Shown here piece after piece: positions 53,593-61,841 of a stretch of 64,000 bases of DNA. This DNA comes from Micromonospora peucetia. Lineage in GTDB: Bacteria > Actinomycetota > Actinomycetes > Mycobacteriales > Micromonosporaceae. The position numbers were made by a program, and so were the translations under genes. The stretch lies in assembly GCF_900091625.1 (NCBI RefSeq), contig NZ_FMIC01000002.1, forward strand, positions 992,001 to 1,056,000, written 5' to 3'. A model generated the notes under the pieces. That model was not told where the DNA came from. It did not search any database and saw only the letters and a program-made list of their open reading frames with translations. Within the stretch, counting starts at the first letter, position 1. Each line of letters opens with the position of its first letter.

Positions 53593-54105
53593 ATGACGAA
53601 CCGGCAGCACGACAACGGCAACGGCGGACGGCGGGTCACCGTACGCGGGGGTACCAACCACGTCCTGCTCGACGACGTGGCGAAGCAGATCATCGAACAG
53701 CTCCAGGAGGACGGCCGCCGCCCGTACGCGACCATCGGGAAGGCGGTCGGGCTCTCCGAGGCGGCGGTACGTCAGCGGGTGCAGCGACTGCTCGACGCCG
53801 GCGTGATGCAGATCGTCGCGGTGACCGACCCGCTCCAGCTCGGTTTCCCCCGCCAGGCCATGATCGGGCTACGCACCGACGGCGACCTGGAGGCCGTCGC
53901 CGACCGCCTCGCCGAGTTGGAGGAGGTCGACTACGTGGTGATCACCGCCGGCTCGTTCGACCTGCTGACCGAGGTGGTCTGCCGCAACGACGACCACCTG
54001 CTGGAGATCCTGCAACGGCTGCGGGCGGTCGACGGTGTGCTCTCCACCGAGGCGTTCGTCTACCTGAAGCTGCGCAAGCAGACATACACCTGGGGCACCG
54101 CCTGA
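53593..54105 (+). CDS. Lrp/AsnC family transcriptional regulator
   Basis: 170 residues. Winged helix-turn-helix about 25-70 (YATIGKAVGLSEAAVRQRVQ), then the RAM ligand domain (LGFPRQAMIGLRTDG, VDYVVITAGSFDLLTEVVCR, STEAFVYLKL). Divergent from the polyamine uptake operon, its most likely target, with a polyamine or amino acid as ligand. ATG 53593 follows GGGGAG; the frame is open for 27 further codons upstream without family resemblance. Confidence 0.88.
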   Translation: MTNRQHDNGNGGRRVTVRGGTNHVLLDDVAKQIIEQLQEDGRRPYATIGKAVGLSEAAVRQRVQRLLDAGVMQIVAVTDPLQLGFPRQAMIGLRTDGDLEAVADRLAELEEVDYVVITAGSFDLLTEVVCRNDDHLLEILQRLRAVDGVLSTEAFVYLKLRKQTYTWGTA

Positions 54106-54161
54106 GCGATGCGGCGCCAAGCTGAGCGATGCAGCCCCGAGCTGAGCGGTGCGGCACCCGG
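54102..54161 (+). repeat. Three tandem copies of a 20-base unit after the Lrp-like gene
   Basis: CTGAGCGATGCGGCGCCAAG and two variants with 20-base period; the first copy contains the stop codon of the regulator gene. It lies between two convergent genes and could act in termination, but no strong hairpin forms. Confidence 0.7.
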
Positions 54162-54175
54162 GGCGGCCGGCGTGG

Positions 54176-54364
54176 TCAGGCCCGCTGCCGCGCGGTCAGG
54201 CCCACGAACGCCCGCCAGGCGTCTGGGGCGAAGGTGAGCGTGCCACCGGCGCGGTCCTTGCTGTCCCGCACGAACACCTGACCGGGCAGGTTGTCGGCAA
54301 CCTCGACGCAGTCGCCGCCGTTGTTGCTGCTGCGGGTCGCGGTGTGCCAGCGGGCGGCGGTCAT
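54176..54364 (-). CDS. DUF397 domain protein
   Basis: 62 residues: RWHTATRSSNNGGDCVEVAD, then VFVRDSKDRAGGTLTFAPDA and WRAFVGLTA, the complete DUF397 domain. These small proteins partner with the XRE regulator encoded just upstream, a pair amplified in Streptomyces and relatives (WhiJ-type systems affecting development). ATG 54364 overlaps the regulator stop (ATGA). Confidence 0.9.
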   Translation of the reverse strand: MTAARWHTATRSSNNGGDCVEVADNLPGQVFVRDSKDRAGGTLTFAPDAWRAFVGLTARQRA

Positions 54365-55128
54365 GTCCATGTCGTCGCCACTTCCCTGATCAGCTCGATC
54401 GACCGGCGTCGCGGCAGCGCCTCGCCCGCGACGCTCTCCCATCTGGCGCCCAGGCTAGCAATGTCGGCACTCTCGGTCACCACCTGACCGCGTAATTGGT
54501 TGTCCACATAGGCCGTCTCGACGCCGTCGGGCAGCCGGATCAGGACGAACGGCCCGGCGAGCCCGGTGTGCCACGGCGCCTCGGCGGGAATAACCCGGAC
54601 CTGCACGTGCTCCTGCGCGGCGACCGCCAGCAGGTGGGCCAACTGTCCGGCCATCACCGCCCGATCGCCGACCCGCCGGCGTAGCACCACCTCGTCGATC
54701 ACGGCGACGAGCTGCGGCGGCGCGTCCCGGGCCAGGACCGACTGCCGGGCCAGCCGACCGCGCACGATCTCGTCGGCCTCCGCCGCCGGGAGCAGGCCGC
54801 CCGTCGCCAGCACCGCGCGGGCGTACCCCTCGGTCTGGAGCAGGCCCGGCACGAGCAGCGGCTGGTAGGACCGGATTGAGATGGCGTCCTGCTCCAACTC
54901 GGCCCAGGGGCGGAACCACGGCAGGTCGCGGCGGCGGAACGGCTCGGGCCACAGCTCAGCGGCATCCCGGCCGAGGACCTCGGCGACGGCCAGCCGGGTC
55001 CTGGGGTGCGGGATCCGGCCCGCCGTCAGCCAGCGGCCCGCCGTCTTCGGGTCGACGTCCACCTTCTCCGCCAACGACTCGGCCGTCTCGCCCTTCTCGG
55101 CCATCGCCACCCGCAGCGCCTCGTTCAC
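54361..55128 (-). CDS. XRE-family regulator with DUF5753-type domain
   Basis: 255 residues. N-terminal helix-turn-helix (GETAESLAEKVDVDPKTAGRW), then the large actinobacterial domain with SIRSYQPLLVPGLLQTEGYA, RLARQSVLARDAPPQLVAVI and APWHTGLAGPFVLIRLPDG, known as DUF5753 or Scr1-type. Usually the DNA-binding half of a pair with DUF397. GTG 55128 is chosen for GGGAGG seven bases upstream. Confidence 0.87.
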   Translation of the reverse strand: MNEALRVAMAEKGETAESLAEKVDVDPKTAGRWLTAGRIPHPRTRLAVAEVLGRDAAELWPEPFRRRDLPWFRPWAELEQDAISIRSYQPLLVPGLLQTEGYARAVLATGGLLPAAEADEIVRGRLARQSVLARDAPPQLVAVIDEVVLRRRVGDRAVMAGQLAHLLAVAAQEHVQVRVIPAEAPWHTGLAGPFVLIRLPDGVETAYVDNQLRGQVVTESADIASLGARWESVAGEALPRRRSIELIREVATTWT

Positions 55129-55315
55129 ATCCAACCTCCCGCCGACATCACACTCCGGCGCACGATAGCCACGCATCGTGTCCACACCTGCCGCCTGCCG
55201 GCGTGTCGGCCAGGACCTGTTTCGAGCACTTCAGCTCGCGCCACGAGCGCCCCAAAAAGGCCCCACCCGCGTCCACACCCAGCCCTATCGACGCCACTCC
55301 GGCCGAGCCCGGAGC

Positions 55316-55405
55316 GGCACCCCCTCCCTCTCCCCGCAACCTCCCCCCTCCTCCCCCTCCTCCCTCCCCTCCTCCCCGTGCCCTCCCCGCGCCCTCCCCC
55401 TCCCT
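55316..55405 (-). repeat. C-run tract beside hairpin copy 3
   Basis: About 90 bases of C-runs separated by T, A or G (CTCC/CCCC units); the minus strand is a chain of G-runs with quadruplex potential. It directly precedes hairpin copy 3. In the 628-base gap 55129-55756 this tract, the hairpin and a small palindrome are the only structures seen; no gene is recognised. Confidence 0.65.
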
Positions 55406-55406
55406 G

Positions 55407-55486
55407 CTCGGCGATCTTGCACTTTCGGTCCACCTTTTGCAGCACTACGCGAAGAATGCCGGGGCTGAAAGTGCAAGATCGCCGAG
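55407..55486. repeat. Intergenic hairpin repeat, GATCTTGCACTT family, copy 3
   Basis: Perfect 20-base arms CTCGGCGATCTTGCACTTTC (55407-55426) and its complement (55467-55486), centre including GCGAAGAATGCCGGGGC, shared in part with copy 2. It lies between divergent genes, so it cannot be a terminator for both; this favours a repeat or mobile-palindrome interpretation. Confidence 0.88.
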
Positions 55487-55644
55487 GAAGTCGCGCGGGG
55501 CGAGCGTCGGCTCCTGCCGGATGGGCGCATGGATGGGGCAGCTCGACAGCGTTCGCCCGACTAGGCCGTTGGAGTCGGCGCAGGCGCGATCGGCTGTACG
55601 GAATCCGTTGCTTTCAGGAGCAATGTTGACTGATTCCGTCGCCA

Positions 55645-55662
55645 GATCGCCCACTGGCGATC
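55645..55662. promoter_or_regulatory. Short palindrome upstream of the putrescine-type aminotransferase
   Basis: GATCGCC, four bases, GGCGATC: perfect 7-base arms, 95-110 bases before the aminotransferase start. TTGACT at 55626-55631 just upstream could be a -35 element, placing the palindrome in the promoter spacer, a usual place for a repressor site. No matching -10 is evident. Confidence 0.35.
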
Positions 55663-55756
55663 GATCTCACTTGCGCCCATTCAACGGGCTGTGGGATAAC
55701 CAAGGGCAGAGCGGCCGATGTCACCCCTGACCGGCCCGAGACCCGATGGGGCTGAC

Positions 55757-57103
55757 ATGGCCGACGCCACCGACCACCTCTGGATGCACTTCACCCGGAT
55801 GGCGAGCTACTCCGCCGGAGAGGTGCCGACCATCGTGCGCGGCGAGGGCGCGTATGTCTGGGACGCCCGGGGCCGGCGCTACCTGGACGGGCTCGCCGGG
55901 CTCTTCGTCGTCAACGCCGGCCACGGACGCGCCGAGCTGGCCGAGGCCGCCGCCAAGCAGGCGGGCGAGCTGGCCTACTTCCCCCTCTGGTCGTACGCCC
56001 ACCCGAAGGCGATCGAGCTGGCCGAGCGGATCGCCGCGCTCGCCCCCGGCGACCTGAACCGGGTCTTCTTCACCACCGGCGGCTCGGAGGCCGTCGAGGC
56101 GGCGTGGAAGCTGGCCCGGGCCTACTTCAAGCGCACCGGCAAGCCGAACAAGCACAAGGTGATCAGCCGTTTCCTCGCCTACCACGGCACCTCGATGGGC
56201 GCGTTGTCGATCACCGGGCTGCCCGGCATCAAGAGCGACTTCGAGCCGCTGGTGCCCGGCGCCGTCAAGGTGCCGAACACCAACTTCTACCGCGCTCCTG
56301 AGCACGGCGACTCCCCCGAGGCGTTCGGCCGCTGGGCCGCCGACGAGATCGGCCGGGCGATCGAGCGGGAGGGGCCGGACACCGTCGCCGCCGTGTTCCT
56401 GGAGCCGGTGCAGAACTCCGGCGGCTGCTTCCCGCCGCCGCCCGGCTACTTCGAGCGGGTCCGCGAGATCTGCGACGCGTACGACGTGCTGCTCGTCTCC
56501 GACGAGGTGATCTGCTCGTGGGGCCGGCTGGGTGAATACTTCGGCGCCGTCCGGTACGGCTACCAGCCGGACGTCATCACCACCGCCAAGGGCATCACCT
56601 CCGGCTACGCGCCGCTCGGCGCGATGATCGCCAGCGACCGGCTGATGGAGCCGTTCCTCACCGAGACCGGCATGTTCGCCCACGGGGTGACGTTCGGCGG
56701 GCACCCGGTCTCCTGCGCGGTGGCGCTGGCCAACCTGGAGGTCTTCGCCCGGGAGGACCTGACCGGGCACGTCCGGGCCAACGAGGCGGCGTTCCGCGCC
56801 ACCCTGGAGAAGCTGCACGACCTGCCGATCGTCGGCGACGTACGCGGCGACGGCTACTTCTACGGCATCGAACTGGTCAAGGACAAGACCACCCGGGCGA
56901 CCTTCGACGAGGCCGAGTCCGAACGGCTGCTGCGCGGCTTCCTGTCCACGGCGCTGTTCTCCGCCGGGCTCTACTGCCGGGCCGACGACCGGGGCGACCC
57001 CGTCGTGCAGCTCGCCCCGCCGCTGATCGCCGGGCAGGAGCAGTTCGACGAGATCGAGCAGATTCTGCGCGGCGTGCTCACCGAGGCCTGGTCACGCCTG
57101 TAG
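55757..57103 (+). CDS. Putrescine/omega-amino acid aminotransferase (SpuC-like)
   Basis: 448 residues, class III PLP aminotransferase: HLWMHFTRMASYSAGEVPTI, GLAGLFVVNAGHGR, FFTTGGSEAVEAAWKLARAY, YHGTSMGALSITGLPGIKSD, VFLEPVQNSGGC, SDEVICSWGRLG and the PLP lysine Lys278 in TTAKGITSGYAPLG. This group transfers amino groups from putrescine, cadaverine or similar to pyruvate. It would feed aminobutyraldehyde to the dehydrogenase at 34 kb. ATG 55757 is preferred; ATG 55718 in frame is possible and neither has a strong ribosome-binding site. Confidence 0.9.
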   Translation: MADATDHLWMHFTRMASYSAGEVPTIVRGEGAYVWDARGRRYLDGLAGLFVVNAGHGRAELAEAAAKQAGELAYFPLWSYAHPKAIELAERIAALAPGDLNRVFFTTGGSEAVEAAWKLARAYFKRTGKPNKHKVISRFLAYHGTSMGALSITGLPGIKSDFEPLVPGAVKVPNTNFYRAPEHGDSPEAFGRWAADEIGRAIEREGPDTVAAVFLEPVQNSGGCFPPPPGYFERVREICDAYDVLLVSDEVICSWGRLGEYFGAVRYGYQPDVITTAKGITSGYAPLGAMIASDRLMEPFLTETGMFAHGVTFGGHPVSCAVALANLEVFAREDLTGHVRANEAAFRATLEKLHDLPIVGDVRGDGYFYGIELVKDKTTRATFDEAESERLLRGFLSTALFSAGLYCRADDRGDPVVQLAPPLIAGQEQFDEIEQILRGVLTEAWSRL

Positions 57104-57123
57104 ACCCCGGCCGGCGCGACGGG

Positions 57124-57492
57124 TCAGTGGTTCGGGGGGATGACGCGGAGGTGCCCTCGGCGACCCGTCTGTGGGGTCGAGTTGGGAGTCTCTTTGCCCT
57201 CCGGCGGGCGGGGAGCCACCGGGCGGGCGGCCTCGCGGACGGCCTCGGCGAGGGCGACCAGGTCGTCGGTGGTGGGCGGCGGGGGCTCGAACTCGCCCTC
57301 GTGCCGGACCACGTCCCAACCGCGCGGCGCCGTCAGGCTCCGGGCGTGCGGCTCACAGAGGTCGTACGTGTGCGGCTCGGCGAATGCCGCCAGGGGGCCG
57401 ACCACCGCTGTCGACTCGTTGTAGACATAGGTCAACGTGGCGACCGCTTGCCGGGGGCAGCCGTTACGGGAGCAGCGCCGTGGTGACCTCAC
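57124..57492 (-). CDS. DUF3499 family protein
   Basis: 122 residues. Cys-rich N-terminus RSPRRCSRNGCPRQAVATLT, then TYDLCEPHARSLTAPRGWDV, with CxxxxC and CxxH spacing like a zinc ribbon; a Pro-rich, divergent C-terminal half. Actinobacterial core protein of unknown function, equivalent of Rv3258c. GTG 57492. In M. tuberculosis it directly follows manB; here about 35 kb separate them. Confidence 0.88.
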   Translation of the reverse strand: MRSPRRCSRNGCPRQAVATLTYVYNESTAVVGPLAAFAEPHTYDLCEPHARSLTAPRGWDVVRHEGEFEPPPPTTDDLVALAEAVREAARPVAPRPPEGKETPNSTPQTGRRGHLRVIPPNH

Positions 57493-57644
57493 GGCGGCAG
57501 GGTATCCCCATTACCGGGTCCGGCGCACTGGTTCGCGTTGCGACACGCCCGTCGCGGTGATCACAATTCGGCCGGCGTGGCCGCGCCGCGCCGCGCCGGT
57601 GGCGCTGCCACCGGCCAGGTCGGTGCGGGCGCTAACCTTTCCTC

Positions 57645-58094
57645 ATGACAAGCCCGGAACACCGCCGCCCCGGCCCCGGCCGGCGCGCCCACCGCGACCG
57701 GCACGGGCGCGGTCTGCGCGGGCGGCTGGTGCCGGCGACGGTCCCGTTGGCGCGTACGAAGGCGGAGATCTTCGACGACCTGGTGCTGGACACGGTCGAG
57801 ACCCTCGAACGGCGGTTCGCCAAGGAGTTGGCCGGGGTCGAGTTCGCGGTGGAGGACGTCCCACCGGACCTCAACGTCTACGACTCCGACGTGCTGGAGG
57901 ACGGCGAGGTGCCGCTCGCCCGGCTGCTGCCCGGTCGGCCCGGCCGGCAGGAGGTTCCCCCGCGGATCGTGCTCTACCGCCGGCCGTTGGAGTTCCGTGC
58001 GATGGACCGCGAGGACCTCGCGGATCTCGTGCACGACGTGATCATCGAACAGGTGGCCAATCTGCTCGGGGTTGACCCCGACGAGTTGGCCTGA
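57645..58094 (+). CDS. Zincin-like metallopeptidase family protein (Rv3259 type)
   Basis: 149 residues. After a basic, disordered N-terminus, the zincin-1 family domain: FDDLVLDTVETLERRFAKEL, VEFAVEDVPPD, RIVLYRRPLEF. Where active relatives carry HExxH the sequence here is LVHDVIIEQVANLLG, so the second zinc ligand pattern is broken and catalysis is doubtful. ATG 57645; divergent from DUF3499 across 152 bases, convergent with whiB2, as in mycobacteria. Confidence 0.8.
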   Translation: MTSPEHRRPGPGRRAHRDRHGRGLRGRLVPATVPLARTKAEIFDDLVLDTVETLERRFAKELAGVEFAVEDVPPDLNVYDSDVLEDGEVPLARLLPGRPGRQEVPPRIVLYRRPLEFRAMDREDLADLVHDVIIEQVANLLGVDPDELA

Positions 58095-58108
58095 ACCGTC
58101 GCGCCTGA

Positions 58109-58132
58109 GCCGGGCGGCCCCCACCGCCCCGG
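58109..58132. terminator. Hairpin between the zincin-like gene and whiB2
   Basis: GCCGGGCGG and CCGCCCCGGC pair with one bulged base around a six-base loop, in the 50-base gap between convergent stops. Likely a shared terminator. Confidence 0.55.
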
Positions 58133-58144
58133 CCCGGGCAACGC

Positions 58145-58402
58145 TCAGGCGGCCCGCCGCTTGAGCTTGCGCCGCTCCCGTTCCGAGAGCCCACCCCAGA
58201 TCCCGAACCGCTCGTCGTGGCCGAGAGCGTATTCGAGGCATTCCGTCTTCACCTCGCAGCGCGAGCAGATCCGCTTCGCCTCGCGGGTCGAGCCGCCCTT
58301 CTCGGGAAAGAACGCCTCCGGGTCGGTCTGGGAGCAGAGCGCCCGCTCCTGCCACTCCGGCGCGTTTCCGAGCAGGTCGGCCACCTCAAGCTGGCCGTCC
58401 AT
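58145..58402 (-). CDS. whiB2: WhiB2-type iron-sulfur transcription factor
   Basis: 85 residues. Four cluster cysteines Cys23, Cys46, Cys49 and Cys55 (CSRCEVKTEC), the turn GIWGG and a basic end SERERRKLKRRAA. WhiB2 (WhmD in M. smegmatis, WhiB in Streptomyces) works with WhiA to control septation and is essential in mycobacteria. The context, zincin-like gene on one side and F420 genes on the other, equals Rv3260c. Promoter with an overlapping palindrome is described separately; the leader would be about 105 bases. Confidence 0.95.
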   Translation of the reverse strand: MDGQLEVADLLGNAPEWQERALCSQTDPEAFFPEKGGSTREAKRICSRCEVKTECLEYALGHDERFGIWGGLSERERRKLKRRAA

Positions 58403-58516
58403 CAGATGCCTCCTTGTCGCGCACCGGCGTCATCGCCGCTGCAACCCCCCACGCGGAAGGCGTGCTTGTCCGTACGGTCCTGTTTTGTTGCGTTCCGTGC
58501 GAACAACCCCATTCAA

Positions 58517-58546
58517 ATTACACGCGTGTAATGCGTGCGCCGTCAA
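58517..58546 (-). promoter_or_regulatory. whiB2 promoter with 16-base palindrome over the -10
   Basis: On the minus strand: TTGACG (58546-58541), 18-base spacer, TGTAAT (58522-58517). The -10 hexamer is one end of the perfect palindrome ATTACACGCGTGTAAT (58517-58532). Such an overlap is expected of a repressor operator. Its halves TTAC and GTAA resemble those of the BldD box, but the spacing is one base longer than the usual consensus. The remaining bases 58550-59002 hold no gene; CCACCA and TGGTGG near 58742-58767 form a weak stem. Confidence 0.6.
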
Positions 58547-59002
58547 GCCGAACTTGATAATGGAGTCGCCCTCCCGACAAACACTCCGGACGGCCACCCG
58601 GCCACCCGGCCCTCGCAACCTGCCCTATCGATTCAGACCCCGGCCGAGTAACGCCCTCTCCGGCGAGTTGCCCGAGTTTTCTCCCGTGGCGCTTCCCCGT
58701 CGACCCGGGCGGGCGGGTCTACGGAGGCCCGGGAAAGTCACCCACCACGATCCGTTGATCTTGGTGGGGCACAGGTTAACCCGAGTTGGCGCGGACCGCC
58801 CGTCAAGCCGGGAACGTCGATGCCGCTCCGCCCACGATGTGGACGGGACGCGGCGACGGACCGACATCCCCCGGGTCGTGGACAGCCGCCGACGCGCTGC
58901 TGGACCGGACGAATCCGACCGTCTGTCCACTCCCGACAGAAATCCCGCCGTACGACACCCGATCGTCCCACCCAGCGGTACGTCACTCGGCGGGCGGCGC
59001 CG

Positions 59003-61510
59003 CTAGGGTCGAGGGCTGCCGTACGCGGTCGTACGCCTGCGGGCCGGCCGTCCGGCCGCCGACGCGATGGCGATCAACTGCTCCTCCGTACGCGCCGAGC
59101 CGTTGCCGGAACCAGCCATCCGGGAGATCGTCTCCTCCATCAGCGTGCCGCCCAGGTCGTTGCAGCCGCCCCGGAGCATCGCCGCCGTACCCTCGTCGCC
59201 GAGCTTCACCCACGAGCACTGGATGTTGTCGATCCGGCCGTGCAGCAGCAGCCGGGCCATCGCGTGCACCACCCGGTTCTCCCGCCACGTCGGCCCCGGT
59301 CGGGCGATGCCGGCCAGGTAGATCGGCGCGTTCGTGTGCACGAACGGCAGCGCCACGAACTCGGTGAACCCACCGGTACGGTCCTGCAACCCGGCCAGCA
59401 CCCGGAAGTGCGCGAGCCACTGCCCGGGATGGTCGACGTGGCCGTACATCATCGTGGAGCTGGACCGGATGCCCAGCTCGTGGGCCGTGCCGACCACGTC
59501 GACCCAGGCGGCGGCCGGCAGCTTGCCCTTGGTGAGCACCCACCGCACGTCGTCGTCGAGGATCTCCGCGGCGGTGCCCGGGATGGTGTCCAGCCCGGCC
59601 TCGCGCAGCCCGGTCAGCCACTCCCGCACGGACACGCCGGCCTTGGCGGCGGCGGTGACGATCTCCATCGGCGAGAACGCGTGCACGTGCATCCCCGGCA
59701 CCCGCGCCTTGATGCCCCGGACCAGGTCGGCGTAGACGGTCACCGGCAGCTTCGGGTCGATCCCGCCCTGGAGGCACACCTCGCTGGCGCCGGCCGCCCA
59801 CGCCTCCTCGGCCCGGTCGGCGACCTGCTCCACCGAGAGCCGGTACGCGTCGGCGTCCCGCTCCCGCTGCGCGAACGCGCAGAACCGGCAGCCGACATAG
59901 CAGACGTTACTGAAGTTGATGTTGCGGTTGACCACGTACGTCACGTCGTCGCCGACCGCCGCCCGGCGGACGTCGTCGGCCAGCCGGCACAGCTCGTCGA
60001 GGGCGGGCCCGTCGGCGCCGAACAGCGCCAGCGCCGCCGCCTCGTGCCCCGGGTCGAGCAGCGCGGCCGGGTCGTCGGCCGCCAACCGCAGCCCGGCCCG
60101 CAGGTCGTGGTCGGTCCCTACCCCGCCACCTGAAGTGACCTTGCCCGCCACCTCGGACCAGTCGCCGTAGACGTGGTCGAAGTCGCCGCGCCGGTCGCCG
60201 GTCCGCCCGGTGGTGTCGATGGTGGCGTGCAGGTCGGTCCGGCCGCCGTACGTCTCGTCGGGCTCCTGCCAGGGGCGGCCCACCGGCCGGGCCTCCTCGA
60301 CGGCCAGCCCCGTCGCCGGGTCGGCCAGCGCGCCGACGTGCGGCAGCAGGCGCGGGTCCAGCCACGGGTCGCCGGCCCGTACGTACTCGGGGTAGATCGT
60401 CAGCCGCTCGCGCAGGGTGAAGCCGGATTTCTCCGTGTGCCGGGCCAGCTCGTCGATCTGCGGCCAGGGGCGCTCCGGGTTGACGTGGTCCGGGGTCAGC
60501 GGGGAGACCCCACCCCAGTCGTCGATGCCGGCGCGCAGCAGCAGGTCGTACTCGCCCGCGATGAGGTTCGGCGGGGCCTGGATCCGGGCCTTCGGCCCGA
60601 GCAGCACCCGGGCCACCGCCACCGTGGCGGCCAGGTCGCGCAGCTCGGCGTCGGGCATCCCGCGCATCGCCGTGTCCGGCTTCGCGCGGAAGTTCTGCAC
60701 GATCACCTCCTGGAGGTGGCCGTACTCGCGGTGCGCCCGGCGGATCGCGAAGATCGCGTCGACCCGCTCGGCGGGGGTCTCGCCGATGCCGATCAGAATT
60801 CCGGTGGTGAACGGCACGCCGACCCGGCCCGCGTCTTCGAGCACCCGCAACCGGACCGCCGGCTCCTTGTCCGGCGAGCCGAAGTGCGGGCCGCCCGGCT
60901 CCGACCAGAGCCGCGTCGCCGTGGTCTCCAGCATCATCCCCATGCTGGGCGCGACGGGCTTGAGCCGCTGCAACTCCGACCAGGACAACACGCCCGGGTT
61001 CAGGTGCGGCAGCAGCCCCGTCTCCTCCAGCACCGCCACCGCGCAGGCGCGCAGGTAGTCCAGGGTGGAGTCGTAGCCGCGCTCGTCCAGCCACTGCCGG
61101 GCCGCCGGCCAGCGTTCCTCCGGCCGGTCACCGAGCGTGAACAGCGCCTCCTTGCAGCCCTGGGCGGCTCCCGCCCGGGCGATGGCGAGGACCTCGTCCC
61201 GGTCGAGGAAGGCCGCCGGCAGCCGGTGCGGCACGGTGGCGAAGGTGCAGTAGTGGCACCGGTCCCGGCAGAGCCGGGTCAGCGGGATGAAAACCTTCTT
61301 CGAGTACGTGACCACGCCCGGCCGCCCGGCCTCACGCAGCCCGGCGTCGCGGACGCCACCCGCCACGTCGAGCAGCCCGTCGAGCGTCTCGCCCCGGGCG
61401 GCCAGCAGCGCGACGGCCTCGTCGACGTCGAGGGCCCGCCCGCTCGCGGCCCGGTGCAGCGCCCGCCGCACGCTCGCGTCGGTCGGGCCGGGCCCGGTGC
61501 GATCAACCAT
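59003..61510 (-). CDS. fbiC: FO synthase, fused CofG/CofH
   Basis: 835 residues. Two radical-SAM modules: CofG half with Cys81, Cys85, Cys88 (CRDRCHYC), CofH half with CYVGCRFC near residue 540. Together they join tyrosine and 5-amino-6-ribitylaminouracil into FO, the chromophore of cofactor F420. Further motifs: [59 protein letters not shown] 61510. In mycobacteria fbiC is elsewhere (Rv1173); here it lies near fbiA, so F420 genes are grouped. Confidence 0.96.
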   Translation of the reverse strand: MVDRTGPGPTDASVRRALHRAASGRALDVDEAVALLAARGETLDGLLDVAGGVRDAGLREAGRPGVVTYSKKVFIPLTRLCRDRCHYCTFATVPHRLPAAFLDRDEVLAIARAGAAQGCKEALFTLGDRPEERWPAARQWLDERGYDSTLDYLRACAVAVLEETGLLPHLNPGVLSWSELQRLKPVAPSMGMMLETTATRLWSEPGGPHFGSPDKEPAVRLRVLEDAGRVGVPFTTGILIGIGETPAERVDAIFAIRRAHREYGHLQEVIVQNFRAKPDTAMRGMPDAELRDLAATVAVARVLLGPKARIQAPPNLIAGEYDLLLRAGIDDWGGVSPLTPDHVNPERPWPQIDELARHTEKSGFTLRERLTIYPEYVRAGDPWLDPRLLPHVGALADPATGLAVEEARPVGRPWQEPDETYGGRTDLHATIDTTGRTGDRRGDFDHVYGDWSEVAGKVTSGGGVGTDHDLRAGLRLAADDPAALLDPGHEAAALALFGADGPALDELCRLADDVRRAAVGDDVTYVVNRNINFSNVCYVGCRFCAFAQRERDADAYRLSVEQVADRAEEAWAAGASEVCLQGGIDPKLPVTVYADLVRGIKARVPGMHVHAFSPMEIVTAAAKAGVSVREWLTGLREAGLDTIPGTAAEILDDDVRWVLTKGKLPAAAWVDVVGTAHELGIRSSSTMMYGHVDHPGQWLAHFRVLAGLQDRTGGFTEFVALPFVHTNAPIYLAGIARPGPTWRENRVVHAMARLLLHGRIDNIQCSWVKLGDEGTAAMLRGGCNDLGGTLMEETISRMAGSGNGSARTEEQLIAIASAAGRPARRRTTAYGSPRP

Positions 61511-61700
61511 CCGCCCAGCCTAAGCGCCCTGCATCCCGGCCCGCCCACCCGGCCCGCGCCATAAACGAGCGCACCCCACCCACCGCCCCACCCACCGCCC
61601 GGACGCAATGCCGAGAGGCCGACCGAAACCCGTACCCCGCGCCGCTGCACAGGCATCCCCGGCCCAGGGAATGCCGTCTGCGCAGGCATCCCCGCCCCGC

Positions 61701-61761
61701 CGGTGATCAAGAAGTTTTCGCCCTGGCAGGCGCTTCCTGCCGACCAGAACCTCTTGATCAC
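61701..61761. repeat. Compound hairpin, GGTGATCA type
   Basis: Outer arms GGTGATCAAGAAGTTTT (61701-61717) and CCAGAACCTCTTGATCACC (61743-61761) pair with two wobble or mismatch positions; an inner perfect stem GGCAGG, loop CGCTT, CCTGCC follows. Resembles the element at 24813-24873 in its ends but not in its centre. It lies in the 331-base gap upstream of fbiC, where nothing else but a terminator is seen. Confidence 0.75.
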
Positions 61762-61788
61762 CGCACCCGAGAGACGGGGTGGGACGGC

Positions 61789-61820
61789 GAGCGCCCCGCA
61801 CGGTGACGTGCGGGGCGCTC
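61789..61820 (-). terminator. Terminator of the proline-rich membrane protein gene
   Basis: Perfect 13-base arms GAGCGCCCCGCAC and GTGCGGGGCGCTC around six bases, starting about 20 bases after the stop at 61842 on the minus strand. Position uncertain by one base. Confidence 0.75.
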
Positions 61821-61841
61821 GGGTGTGGGCCGTTGGCCCGG

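Noticed and set aside
55129..55756. Protein-coding gene in the 628-base gap
   Set aside because: The open frames are Pro/Ser/Arg-rich translations of the C-run tract and the hairpin, with no conserved sequence.
58403..59002. Small RNA or gene between whiB2 and fbiC
   Set aside because: Apart from the whiB2 promoter and a weak stem near 58750 there is no terminator-like end or conserved frame to support one.
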